A stretch of 7,949 nt of DNA from Bacteroidales bacterium UBA4347 (GTDB lineage: Bacteria > Bacteroidota > Bacteroidia > Bacteroidales > P3): contig DGTB01000153.1 in NCBI GenBank assembly GCA_002394185.1, positions 1 to 7,949 on the forward strand, given 5' to 3'. The position numbers and the translations under genes were made by a program. Position 1 is the stretch's first letter. Each line of letters opens with the position of its first letter. Shown in pieces: positions 1-6,320 of the stretch. The notes beneath the pieces are model-generated. The model was not told the DNA's origin. It did not search any database and saw only the letters and a program-made list of their open reading frames with translations.

Positions 1-30
1 ACAATATAAGATATGCCGAATTGGATACGT

Positions 31-58
31 ATGGGGTGGGTCTTGGGTGGGGGGAGGG
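31..58 (+). other. G-tract cluster (potential G-quadruplex) upstream of the protease promoter
   Basis: The + strand carries five G runs in 28 bases: GGGG at 33-36, GGG at 38-40, GGG at 45-47, six G at 49-54 and GGG at 56-58, with spacers of 1, 4, 1 and 1 bases. This fits the usual four-tract, short-loop pattern of a potential G-quadruplex. It ends about 11 bases before the -33 box of the promoter at 70-100 and is followed at once by eight T. Whether it folds in DNA or RNA, or affects transcription, is inference. Confidence 0.5.
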
Positions 59-69
59 AGTTTTTTTTA

Positions 70-100
70 TTTGCGGGAATGGATTTTTTTTGTATATTTG
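70..100 (+). promoter_or_regulatory. Bacteroidota-type promoter of the C10 protease gene
   Basis: The -33 element TTTG is at 70-73 and the -7 element TATATTTG is at 93-100, separated by 19 bases. This matches the known Bacteroides consensus (TTTG, 19-20 bp, TAnnTTTG). Transcription would start near 104-108, giving a leader of roughly 65 bases before the ATG at 171. Runs of eight T lie just upstream of the -33 box (61-68) and inside the spacer (84-91). The leader just before the start codon is A/T-rich with no Shine-Dalgarno sequence, as is normal in this phylum. Confidence 0.8.
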
Positions 101-170
101 CATAATGGCCGGTGTGAGTCGTTTGTGTGCAGGTGGCTGATTGTTAGTAATATATAAAATTATAATATAA

Positions 171-3100
171 ATGAAAACGTTAGAACCAATGAAACGAATG
201 TTGTTGATTGCGTCCTGCCTGATGATGATGGCGGGCAGTGTGGAGGCTAAGCCTGTGGGCGAGGGAGAGGCTCGGAGGGTGGCAAGTGCGTTTCTGCGCA
301 CGGTGGCGGGTGTGAGCGATGTGGAGCTTGTGCGCCAGGCGAGTCCGTATAGCGGATTTTATGTGTTTGCGGTGAATGACCGCGGTTTTATACTGGTGTC
401 GGCCGACGATTGTGTGGTGCCGGTGCTGGGCTATTCGCTGGAGAGGCCGTTCCGCGTGGAGGGCATGCCTTCGCATGTGCGTGCGTGGATGGACCGCTAC
501 GAGGCGGAGATAGGCTGCCGGAAGGGCGGCGAGAGCGGCCTGGTGAGGGCCGAGAGCAGGAGCGCCGACGGGGCGTCGGCGCAGTGGAGCCGCCTGCGGA
601 TGGATGTGAGACCGCTGGACGATGTGTATACGCCCGTGGGACCGCTGATGACCACGACGTGGAACCAGGCTCCGTATTACAATGCGATGACTCCCTACGA
701 CGAGAGTGTGCATTCGTATTATCAGAACCATGTGGTGACGGGGTGTGTGGCTACGGCCACGGCGCAGGTGATGAAGTATCACAACCATCCCGCCACGGGA
801 TACGGGTCGCACTCGTATACGCACAGCACGTACGGCACGCAGAGCGCCAATTTCGGCACGACGAATTACCAGTGGTCGAACATGCCGAATGCGCTGACAA
901 GCGCGAGCTCGACGGCGCAGGTGAATGCCGTGGCCACGCTGATGTATCATGTGGGTGTGGCGGACGAGATGAACTACAGCAACTCTGCGAGCGGAGCCTC
1001 GAATTACCAGAGTTTCGGATATATAGACCCGTCGTCGCAGAATTCGCTGGTGTCGTATTTCAAGTACAGCCCCGATATGGCGGTGCTGCCGCTTGACGAT
1101 TTGGGGTCGGCGGAGTATTCGGCGCGGCTGCGGGCAGAGATGGTCGCGGGGCGTCCGGCGCTTATATCGGGATACGACACGACGGCGGGACACAGTTTTG
1201 TGATTGACGGCTACGATGCCGCGGGCCTGTTCCATGTGAATTGGGGCTGGGGCGGCAGCTGCGACGGATATTATATGGTTACGAATCTGGAGCCGGCGGA
1301 GAGCGGCATCGGCGGCAACAACGGCAGCTACCACATGAGCGAGGTGGCGTTGGTGGGCATAAGGCCCAATACGTCGTGGGGTGCTGGTGGCACAGTGACG
1401 TTGTCTACCGACGGCACCGCGGGCTGCAGCGTTACGGGCGGAGGCAGCTATGCCTTCGGCGACACGGTGACCTGCCGCGTGAGCAGTGTGCCGGAGGGTT
1501 ACCGCTTTGTGAAGTGGAACGACGGGACGCCTATACCTGTGCGCGAGTTTGTGGGCACGGGTGGCAACTATAGCTACACGGCACAGTTCGAGCAGCTGCA
1601 TGGCGACACGTTGTCGTACAGCAGCAGTCTCTGCATAGGTACTTTTGGCAATACGGACGGAATGTGGGGCATACGGTTGCCGTCGTCGGTGCTGGAGGCC
1701 GGGAAGGTGTTGTGCGCGGTGCAGTTCTACACCAAGGAGGCCGGCAGTTATACGGTGAAGGTGTTCACGGGCACCACGGGTCCCACGCAGCTGGCTTACA
1801 GCGGCACCGCCACTGTGAGCGTCTCGGAGGGGTGGCAGACTCATCAGCTGAGCACCCCGTTGACGGTGAGCGGCAGTGAGAATATATGGCTGGCGATAGC
1901 CCATCCGACGGCTTCGGTGCCGGCGACTTTCGGTTGCGGCAACAGCGACGCCTTCCTGTGGGGATCGGACTTGAATCCCTACAGCGGATATGCTTTCATG
2001 ATCAGGGGTATTTTCCACACGGCGACGTCGGCGATGGGCGACACAATCTCCTATTGCGGCAACAGCGCTTTTGTCACCAATATCACTGCCGGAGGCAATG
2101 CGTTCTCGTGGGGCATCATGCTGCCGGCCAGCCAGCTTGCGGGACGCAACTACCTGAAGGGCATCAAGGCATATATCGGCCAGGGCGAGCAATACACCAT
2201 CAACGTGTATACGGGCGCCACGGAGCCTTCCACGCTGCTGCATACGCAGGCCCATGTGTTTGGAGCGGGCGACACGGCGTGGCAGGAGGTGGCCCTCGAC
2301 GCAACGGTGGCCATCCCTTCGGGACAGAACCTTTGGATATTCCTGACCAGCACGAGGGCGTCGGCCTGCAACTATACGGGCGACACGAACAGCGACTGGC
2401 TTATCTACAACAACCAGCTGATGAACCTGCAGGCGGCGGGGACAGACCTCAACTTCTCGTGGCTGCTCAAGGCCGTTACGACGGCCACGCTGCCGGTGCT
2501 GCCGGCCCCGACGGTGTATGTGAGCGGTCCCACGGTGGTGATGACGGGTTCCGCAGCGACGTTCAACGCTACGGCCACGAGCGGAGCCAGCGTGAGCTGG
2601 ACCCTGGCCGGCGCCACACCCTCCAGCGCCACAGGCGCCACCGTTACGGCTACGTGGAACACCCCCGGCACCTACAGGGTCATTGCTACTGCCAGCAATG
2701 CCTCGGGCACCGGTCGCGACACGCTCATGGTGGATGTTATCACCTGCACGACAATTACCAGCTTCCCCTATGAACAGAACTTCGACAACCCTGCCACACT
2801 GCCCTGCTGGACAATTATCGATGCCGACAATGACGGCTATGGATGGGACTTCCGGACCTCGGACGGCATAGCCACCTCGGCTTCGTATATCGATGACGTG
2901 GGGGTCCTCACGCCCGACAACTGGCTCGTTACGCCCCAGATGCAGTTTACGGCAGGGGCGAACTACAAGTTGACGTTCATGGTGCGAGGCACAACGGATG
3001 GCTACTATGCGGAGCACTATGGCGTATATGTCTCCACCACGGGGACGGCGCCGTCCGATTTCACCTTGCTGGGAGAGAACACCCTTACCAATACCAACTG

Positions 3101-4601
3101 GTACAACGATACTGTCGACCTGTCGTCCTATGCCGGTCAGACGGTCTATGTGGCATTCCGCCACTTCAACTGCACGGACCAGTACTGGCTTGCCCTCACC
3201 GGCGTGATGGTGCGGGAATCGCGTAGTATCTACAACGATGGCGACACTATCTCTTATGTGGGCAATAATCCCTACGAGGGAAGCATCAATGCCGGAGGCA
3301 CCCCCTTCTACTGGGGAATCATGCTTCCTGCATCGCAGCTCAGCGGGCGCAACTACCTTGAAGCGGTGAACTTCTTTGCCAGCAGTGCCGACAACTATAC
3401 GCTCTATGTCTTCAGCGGTGGCACCAACAGCCCCTCCACGCTGCGCTATACCCAGAGCGTTGCGGTGAGCAATACGGGCTGGCAGACGATGGTCCTCGAC
3501 ACGATCCAGGCCATAGCGTCAGGGCAGAATCTGTGGGTTGTCATGTACAGCCCCGTGGCGAGCGGAGCCTTCCACTCGGGGTCGACCAACAGCGACTGGT
3601 TGTCGCTCGACGGAAACTCGTGGGAACATATTACCGGATACGATTATAATTATTCGTGGATGATCAAGGCTGTTACGTCGGCCACGGCACCCACCTACAG
3701 CGTCAGCGTTGTCAGTGCCAATCCAAGTATGGGCAGTGTCAATGGTGGAGGCAGCTATGCCTCCGGCACCAGCATCATCCTCACTGCAACGGCCGCCACG
3801 GGGCACCACTTTGTGCAGTGGCAGGATGGCAACACCGACAATCCCCGTACCGTCGTTGTCGTCGGCGATGCCACCTACACGGCGACCTTCGCCGTTGACA
3901 GCTACACCATCGCCGTGCAGCCCAACAATCCGTCCTACGGACATGTCAGTGGCGGCGGTACATACGATTATATGCAGCCTGTCACCCTGACGGCCACGCC
4001 CTATACGGGTTATCGTTTCGTGGGTTGGAGCAACGGCGTTACCACCACGCCCTACTCGTTCCCGGCAGTGGAGGATGTCAATCTGACGGCTATCTTCCAG
4101 GCGGAAGAGGATCCCACGGAATACTATACGCTTACGGTTGTTTCGGCCGATCCTGCGATGGGCACTGCGGAGGGTGGCGGAGTTTATGCCGAGGGCGAGA
4201 CGGTCACCATCAGTGCCACGGCTAACAGTGGGTACCACTTTGTGCGTTGGCAGGATGGCAATACCAGTGCATCGCGAAATGTCACGGTGACGTCCGACGC
4301 GACCTACACCGCCTACTTTGAGGCGGATGCTGTGGGCATCGACGATGTCTACGCCAGCCAGCAGCCTGTGCTTAGTCCCAATCCGGCATCCAGCATGGTC
4401 AGCATCAGCCACCTGTGCGAGCAGGCACGCATCGAGTTCTTCGATGTGGCAGGCCGTGAGGTGCTGGCGGTTGACTGCCAGCAGCAGACCACGGCTACCG
4501 TGGATGTGAGCCATCTCGACGCCGGGACCTACTTTGTACATATCATTTCACGCAACGACAAAAACAATCCTATAGTACTCAAACTTCTCAAAATAGACTA
4601 A
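171..4601 (+). CDS. Secreted multidomain C10 family cysteine protease (streptopain/interpain type) with gingipain-type adhesin domain and T9SS sorting domain
   Basis: This 1476-residue protein is a secreted papain-like endopeptidase of MEROPS family C10. The N terminus has a signal peptide (1-26, predicted cut after SVEA) and a propeptide (about 27-140) resembling the Inhibitor_I69 domain that keeps SpeB-like enzymes inactive. The catalytic domain (about 145-398) has Cys192 in GCVATATAQVMKYHNHP, His341 in AGHSFVIDGY and the HVNWGWGG motif at 356-362. Downstream are an InlB-like repeat (407-473), an unnamed module (478-617), a second copy (623-769), a PKD/Ig-like domain (781-857), a cleaved-adhesin domain (862-1014), a third module copy (1024-1168), three InlB-like repeats (1175-1383) and a T9SS type A sorting domain (about 1397-1476). 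Family C10 includes SpeB and interpain A; the domain set suggests host or food protein degradation combined with adhesion, but substrates are unknown. ATG 171 follows an A/T-rich leader; Met7 (189) is an alternative start. nadB follows after 3 bases. Confidence 0.93.
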   Translation: MKTLEPMKRMLLIASCLMMMAGSVEAKPVGEGEARRVASAFLRTVAGVSDVELVRQASPYSGFYVFAVNDRGFILVSADDCVVPVLGYSLERPFRVEGMPSHVRAWMDRYEAEIGCRKGGESGLVRAESRSADGASAQWSRLRMDVRPLDDVYTPVGPLMTTTWNQAPYYNAMTPYDESVHSYYQNHVVTGCVATATAQVMKYHNHPATGYGSHSYTHSTYGTQSANFGTTNYQWSNMPNALTSASSTAQVNAVATLMYHVGVADEMNYSNSASGASNYQSFGYIDPSSQNSLVSYFKYSPDMAVLPLDDLGSAEYSARLRAEMVAGRPALISGYDTTAGHSFVIDGYDAAGLFHVNWGWGGSCDGYYMVTNLEPAESGIGGNNGSYHMSEVALVGIRPNTSWGAGGTVTLSTDGTAGCSVTGGGSYAFGDTVTCRVSSVPEGYRFVKWNDGTPIPVREFVGTGGNYSYTAQFEQLHGDTLSYSSSLCIGTFGNTDGMWGIRLPSSVLEAGKVLCAVQFYTKEAGSYTVKVFTGTTGPTQLAYSGTATVSVSEGWQTHQLSTPLTVSGSENIWLAIAHPTASVPATFGCGNSDAFLWGSDLNPYSGYAFMIRGIFHTATSAMGDTISYCGNSAFVTNITAGGNAFSWGIMLPASQLAGRNYLKGIKAYIGQGEQYTINVYTGATEPSTLLHTQAHVFGAGDTAWQEVALDATVAIPSGQNLWIFLTSTRASACNYTGDTNSDWLIYNNQLMNLQAAGTDLNFSWLLKAVTTATLPVLPAPTVYVSGPTVVMTGSAATFNATATSGASVSWTLAGATPSSATGATVTATWNTPGTYRVIATASNASGTGRDTLMVDVITCTTITSFPYEQNFDNPATLPCWTIIDADNDGYGWDFRTSDGIATSASYIDDVGVLTPDNWLVTPQMQFTAGANYKLTFMVRGTTDGYYAEHYGVYVSTTGTAPSDFTLLGENTLTNTNWYNDTVDLSSYAGQTVYVAFRHFNCTDQYWLALTGVMVRESRSIYNDGDTISYVGNNPYEGSINAGGTPFYWGIMLPASQLSGRNYLEAVNFFASSADNYTLYVFSGGTNSPSTLRYTQSVAVSNTGWQTMVLDTIQAIASGQNLWVVMYSPVASGAFHSGSTNSDWLSLDGNSWEHITGYDYNYSWMIKAVTSATAPTYSVSVVSANPSMGSVNGGGSYASGTSIILTATAATGHHFVQWQDGNTDNPRTVVVVGDATYTATFAVDSYTIAVQPNNPSYGHVSGGGTYDYMQPVTLTATPYTGYRFVGWSNGVTTTPYSFPAVEDVNLTAIFQAEEDPTEYYTLTVVSADPAMGTAEGGGVYAEGETVTISATANSGYHFVRWQDGNTSASRNVTVTSDATYTAYFEADAVGIDDVYASQQPVLSPNPASSMVSISHLCEQARIEFFDVAGREVLAVDCQQQTTATVDVSHLDAGTYFVHIISRNDKNNPIVLKLLKID
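603..1364 (+). other. C10 peptidase catalytic domain within the protease
   Basis: This segment encodes about residues 145-398. The nucleophile Cys192 (codon 744-746) and general base His341 (codon 1191-1193) are both present, as is the NWGWGG segment that follows the histidine in this family. Nothing in the active-site region looks degraded, so I infer a functional protease after removal of the propeptide. The precursor positions of Cys and His are almost the same as in SpeB (Cys192, His340), showing that the propeptide and catalytic core have ordinary family lengths. Confidence 0.88.
1389..1589 (+). repeat. Divergent single InlB/bacterial-type repeat in the protease
   Basis: Residues 407-473 have the beta-repeat pattern GGGSYAFGDTVTC, then PEGYRFVKWNDG, then SYTAQFE, like the three later copies at 1175-1383. 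This copy is more divergent and has Cys at 419 and 435 where the others have none. Such repeats usually act as extracellular spacers; here it separates the catalytic domain from the adhesive part. Confidence 0.7.
1602..2021 (+). repeat. Unnamed ~145-residue beta-rich module, copy 1
   Basis: Residues 478-617 begin with GDTLSY and share the pattern W-G-I-x-LP, Y-T-V-K-V-F-T-G, GWQ, ENIWLAI and a terminal F-M-I-R-G segment with the copies at 2037-2477 and 3240-3674. Copy 1 is the most divergent of the three. The fold looks like an all-beta sandwich and I cannot assign a family name. Confidence 0.7.
2037..2477 (+). repeat. Unnamed ~145-residue beta-rich module, copy 2
   Basis: Residues 623-769 begin GDTISYCGN and contain GGNAFSWGIMLPASQLAGRNYL, YTINVYTG, PSTLLHTQ, SGQNLWIFL, TNSDWL and FSWLLKAV in that order. 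Copy 3 (1024-1168) has nearly the same landmarks in the same order, so these two are clearly paralogous within one protein. Function unknown; ligand binding or spacing are possible. Confidence 0.8.
2511..2741 (+). other. PKD/Ig-like domain in the protease
   Basis: Residues 781-857 show the PKD-like course: VSGPTVVMTGSAATFNA, then VSWTLAGATPS, then the hallmark WNTPGTYRVIATASNASGT and a closing TLMVDV strand. PKD domains are extracellular Ig-like spacers and are common in secreted Bacteroidota proteases. It comes directly before the adhesin domain, the same neighbourhood seen in other T9SS cargo. Confidence 0.75.
2754..3212 (+). other. Gingipain-type cleaved adhesin (choice-of-anchor J) domain in the protease
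   Basis: Residues 862-1014 carry the landmarks of the jelly-roll domains in the haemagglutinin regions of Porphyromonas gingivalis gingipains: FPYEQNFDN, LPCWTIIDADNDGYGW, SASYIDD, LTPDNWLVTPQ, AEHYGVYVSTTGTAPSDF and VYVAFRHFNCTDQYWL. In gingipains the domain ends with a NLDDV-type strand; here the equivalent is ALTGV, so the paired Asp residues are missing. A role in binding host or matrix protein is inferred from the family. Confidence 0.82.
3240..3674 (+). repeat. Unnamed ~145-residue beta-rich module, copy 3
   Basis: Residues 1024-1168 start GDTISYVGN and repeat the copy-2 landmarks: GGTPFYWGIMLPASQLSGRNYL, YTLYVFSGG, PSTLRYTQ, GWQTMVLD, SGQNLWVVM, STNSDWLSLD and YSWMIKAV. It is separated from copy 2 by the PKD-like and adhesin domains. 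Confidence 0.8.
3693..4319 (+). repeat. Three InlB/bacterial-type repeats in tandem
   Basis: Three units of about 66 residues lie at 1175-1240, 1243-1309 and 1318-1383. Each has G-x-V/A-x-GGG-x-Y, a T-x-T-A/S-A-T strand, G-Y/H-x-F-V-x-W-x-(D/N)-G and a closing T-A-x-F. Units 1 and 3 are closest: a 31-base stretch at 3806-3836 differs from 4235-4265 at only three positions, pointing to fairly recent duplication or gene conversion. They probably form a stalk between the functional domains and the secretion signal. Confidence 0.85.
4359..4598 (+). other. T9SS type A C-terminal sorting domain
   Basis: The last ~80 residues have the standard order of this domain: VLSPNPASSMVSI, IEFFDVAGREVL, VDVSHLDAGTYFVHI and the basic hydrophobic end VLKLLKID. 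In Porphyromonas and relatives this domain directs export through the type IX system and is removed when cargo is attached to surface A-LPS. The protein is therefore expected outside the cell. Confidence 0.88.
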
Positions 4602-4604
4602 GAA

Positions 4605-6173
4605 ATGCGCTACGAAGTTGATTTTCTTGTGGTAGGATCCGGCATTGCCGGTCTCTCCTTTGCCTTGAAAGTGGCCCCGTATGGCAAGGTGATAGTGCTC
4701 ACCAAGGGCGATGCTGCCGAAGGTAGCACGCGCTATGCCCAGGGGGGTATCGCCGCTGTGATGTACGACAGCGACTCGTTCGACAAGCACATACACGACA
4801 CCCTTGTTGCCGGTGATGGCATCTGCGACCGCGAGGTGGTGGAGATGACCATCCGTGAGGCGCCGGACCGCATCCGTGAGTTGGTGCAATACGGTGTCAA
4901 TTTTGACCTCGACCGCAAGGGCAACCGCTTTGACCTCCATCGTGAGGGTGGACACTCCGAGTTCCGAATCCTTCACCACAAGGACAATACGGGCGAGGAG
5001 ATAGAGCGTGGCTTGCTCGAGGCGGCCCGCCGCCACCCCAATATCGAGATACGTGAACGCCAGTTTGCCATCGACATTATCACGCAGCACCACCTCGGTC
5101 AGCGTGTCACCAAGCACACGCCCGGCATCGAGTGCTATGGCGTCTATGCCCTCGACTGCGATACCAACCGCATCGATACATACCTGGCAGGAGTTACACT
5201 TTTGGCCACCGGCGGAATGGGCAATGTGTATTCGACCACGACGACCCCGGTTATTTCCACCGGCGACGGTGTGGCCATGGTGCACCGAGCCCGCGGTGTG
5301 CTGAGCGATTTGGAATTCATGCAGTTCCATCCTACCAGTCTGTACAATCCTGCCGAGAAGCCCGCCTTTCTCATTACCGAGGCCATGCGCGGAGCCGGAG
5401 CCATACTGAAGGATCGCAATGGCAACGAGTTCATGCAGAAATATGACTCGCGCCTCAGCCTTGCACCACGCGATATTGTGGCACGCGCTATTGACAACGA
5501 AATGAAGCTGTCGGGTAAGGAGTATCTGTATCTTGATGCCCGCGGTATAGGCAAGAAGCATCTCATTGAAGGGTTCCCCACCATATATGCCAAGTGCCTG
5601 AGCATTGGTATCGACATTACACGCGATATGATACCCATACGTCCGGCGGCCCACTACCAGTGCGGCGGCATCAAGGTGGACCGCAATGGTGAAAGCTCGA
5701 TTCTCAATCTTTACGCTGCCGGCGAGTGTTCGTGTACCGGACTGCATGGCGGCAACCGCCTGGCCTCCAACTCGCTGCTGGAAGCTGTCGTCTATGCGCA
5801 CAATGCGGCGCAGTCGGCGATTGAGAAGATGCAGAATTCGAAATTGAAAATAAGAAGCGAAGTACCCGACTGGAATGCAGAAGGAATGGTGCTCAACGAA
5901 GAGATGGTGCTCATCACACAGACCAAGAAAGAACTGCAGGAGATTATGTGGAATTATGTGGGTATTGTCCGCAGCGACTTGCGCTTGCAGCGAGCTTTCG
6001 ACCGTTTGAATCTTATTTTCCGCGAGACGGAAGATTTGTACAACCGGTCGGTCCTCACGGAGCCGCTTTCAGAATTGCGCAACTTGATAGCTTGTTCCTA
6101 TTTGATTATCAAGATGGCCCGTGCCCGTAGGCAGAATGTGGGTCTGCACTACAGTCTCGACCTTATCAAATAG
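4605..6173 (+). CDS. nadB: L-aspartate oxidase (NadB)
   Basis: NadB oxidises L-aspartate to iminoaspartate in the cytoplasm, the first step of de novo NAD synthesis; quinolinate synthase NadA uses the product. In anaerobes fumarate can replace oxygen as electron acceptor. The 522 residues fit the family (E. coli about 540). Visible features are the FAD dinucleotide motif GSGIAG (11-16), STRYAQGGIAAV (41-52), REGGHS (113-118), QFHPTSLY (240-247), LITEAMRGAGA (256-266), LAPRDIVARAID (286-297), AAHYQCGGI (348-356) and HGGNRLASNSLLEA (381-394). These hold the counterparts of E. coli residues Glu121, His244, Thr259/Glu260, Arg290, His351 and Arg386. The helical C-terminal domain ends with NVGLHYSLD. 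The ATG lies 3 bases after the protease stop, with no promoter or Shine-Dalgarno seen, so co-transcription is likely. nadA and nadC are not in the window. The loop at 411-417 has an AT-rich NSKLKIR stretch. Confidence 0.95.
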   Translation: MRYEVDFLVVGSGIAGLSFALKVAPYGKVIVLTKGDAAEGSTRYAQGGIAAVMYDSDSFDKHIHDTLVAGDGICDREVVEMTIREAPDRIRELVQYGVNFDLDRKGNRFDLHREGGHSEFRILHHKDNTGEEIERGLLEAARRHPNIEIRERQFAIDIITQHHLGQRVTKHTPGIECYGVYALDCDTNRIDTYLAGVTLLATGGMGNVYSTTTTPVISTGDGVAMVHRARGVLSDLEFMQFHPTSLYNPAEKPAFLITEAMRGAGAILKDRNGNEFMQKYDSRLSLAPRDIVARAIDNEMKLSGKEYLYLDARGIGKKHLIEGFPTIYAKCLSIGIDITRDMIPIRPAAHYQCGGIKVDRNGESSILNLYAAGECSCTGLHGGNRLASNSLLEAVVYAHNAAQSAIEKMQNSKLKIRSEVPDWNAEGMVLNEEMVLITQTKKELQEIMWNYVGIVRSDLRLQRAFDRLNLIFRETEDLYNRSVLTEPLSELRNLIACSYLIIKMARARRQNVGLHYSLDLIK

Positions 6174-6263
6174 TCATTGTATGATACAGATGTTTCAGGG
6201 TGGAAAAGTAGCATGTCAGGAAAAAAAGTTTAATTTTTTTACATCTGTTTTCAAAAAAATGAT

Positions 6264-6271
6264 TATCTTTG
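6264..6271 (+). promoter_or_regulatory. Putative -7 box of the atpE promoter
   Basis: TATCTTTG at 6264-6271, followed by CA, is an exact TAnnTTTG match. It lies in a markedly AT-rich stretch (6221-6320) between nadB and atpE. No TTTG occurs 18-20 bases upstream; only T-rich sequence (6234-6240) is available as a weak -33 element. The predicted start near 6276-6279 would give a leader of about 43 bases that is almost pure A/T with few G, which should leave the atpE start unstructured and favour high translation. Confidence 0.65.
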
Positions 6272-6320
6272 CACCGCAAATTAAATAAAATAACAGTTTA
6301 ACAACATAAAAATAAGTAAC

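Noticed and set aside
204..218. Possible lipoprotein signal (LIASC, Cys16) in the protease N terminus
   Set aside because: The hydrophobic stretch before the Cys is only about four residues after Lys8-Arg9, too short for a lipoprotein signal. A normal cut after SVEA26 fits better, and T9SS cargo normally uses signal peptidase I.
180..3164. 994-codon open frame on the minus strand opposite the protease gene
   Set aside because: Its codons are exactly in register with the sense codons, so it stays open simply because the sense frame lacks TTA, CTA and TCA over this stretch. The Arg/His/Val-rich translation shows no recognisable domain.
3693..4319. Regular repeats as a possible CRISPR array
   Set aside because: The repeats are about 200-bp, in-frame, diverged protein-coding units without short constant repeats or spacers.
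3519..4541. 340-codon minus-strand open frame opposite the protease 3' end
   Set aside because: Same codon-usage shadow of a certain gene; the translation is low in information and resembles no family.
4548..5801. 417-codon minus-strand open frame opposite nadB
   Set aside because: It is in register with nadB codons and open for the same reason. nadB on the + strand is unambiguous from its motifs.
6178..6188. Small inverted repeat TGTAT-G-ATACA after nadB as a terminator
   Set aside because: At most a 4-pair AT-rich stem with a 3-base loop and no T run directly after it; too weak to call.
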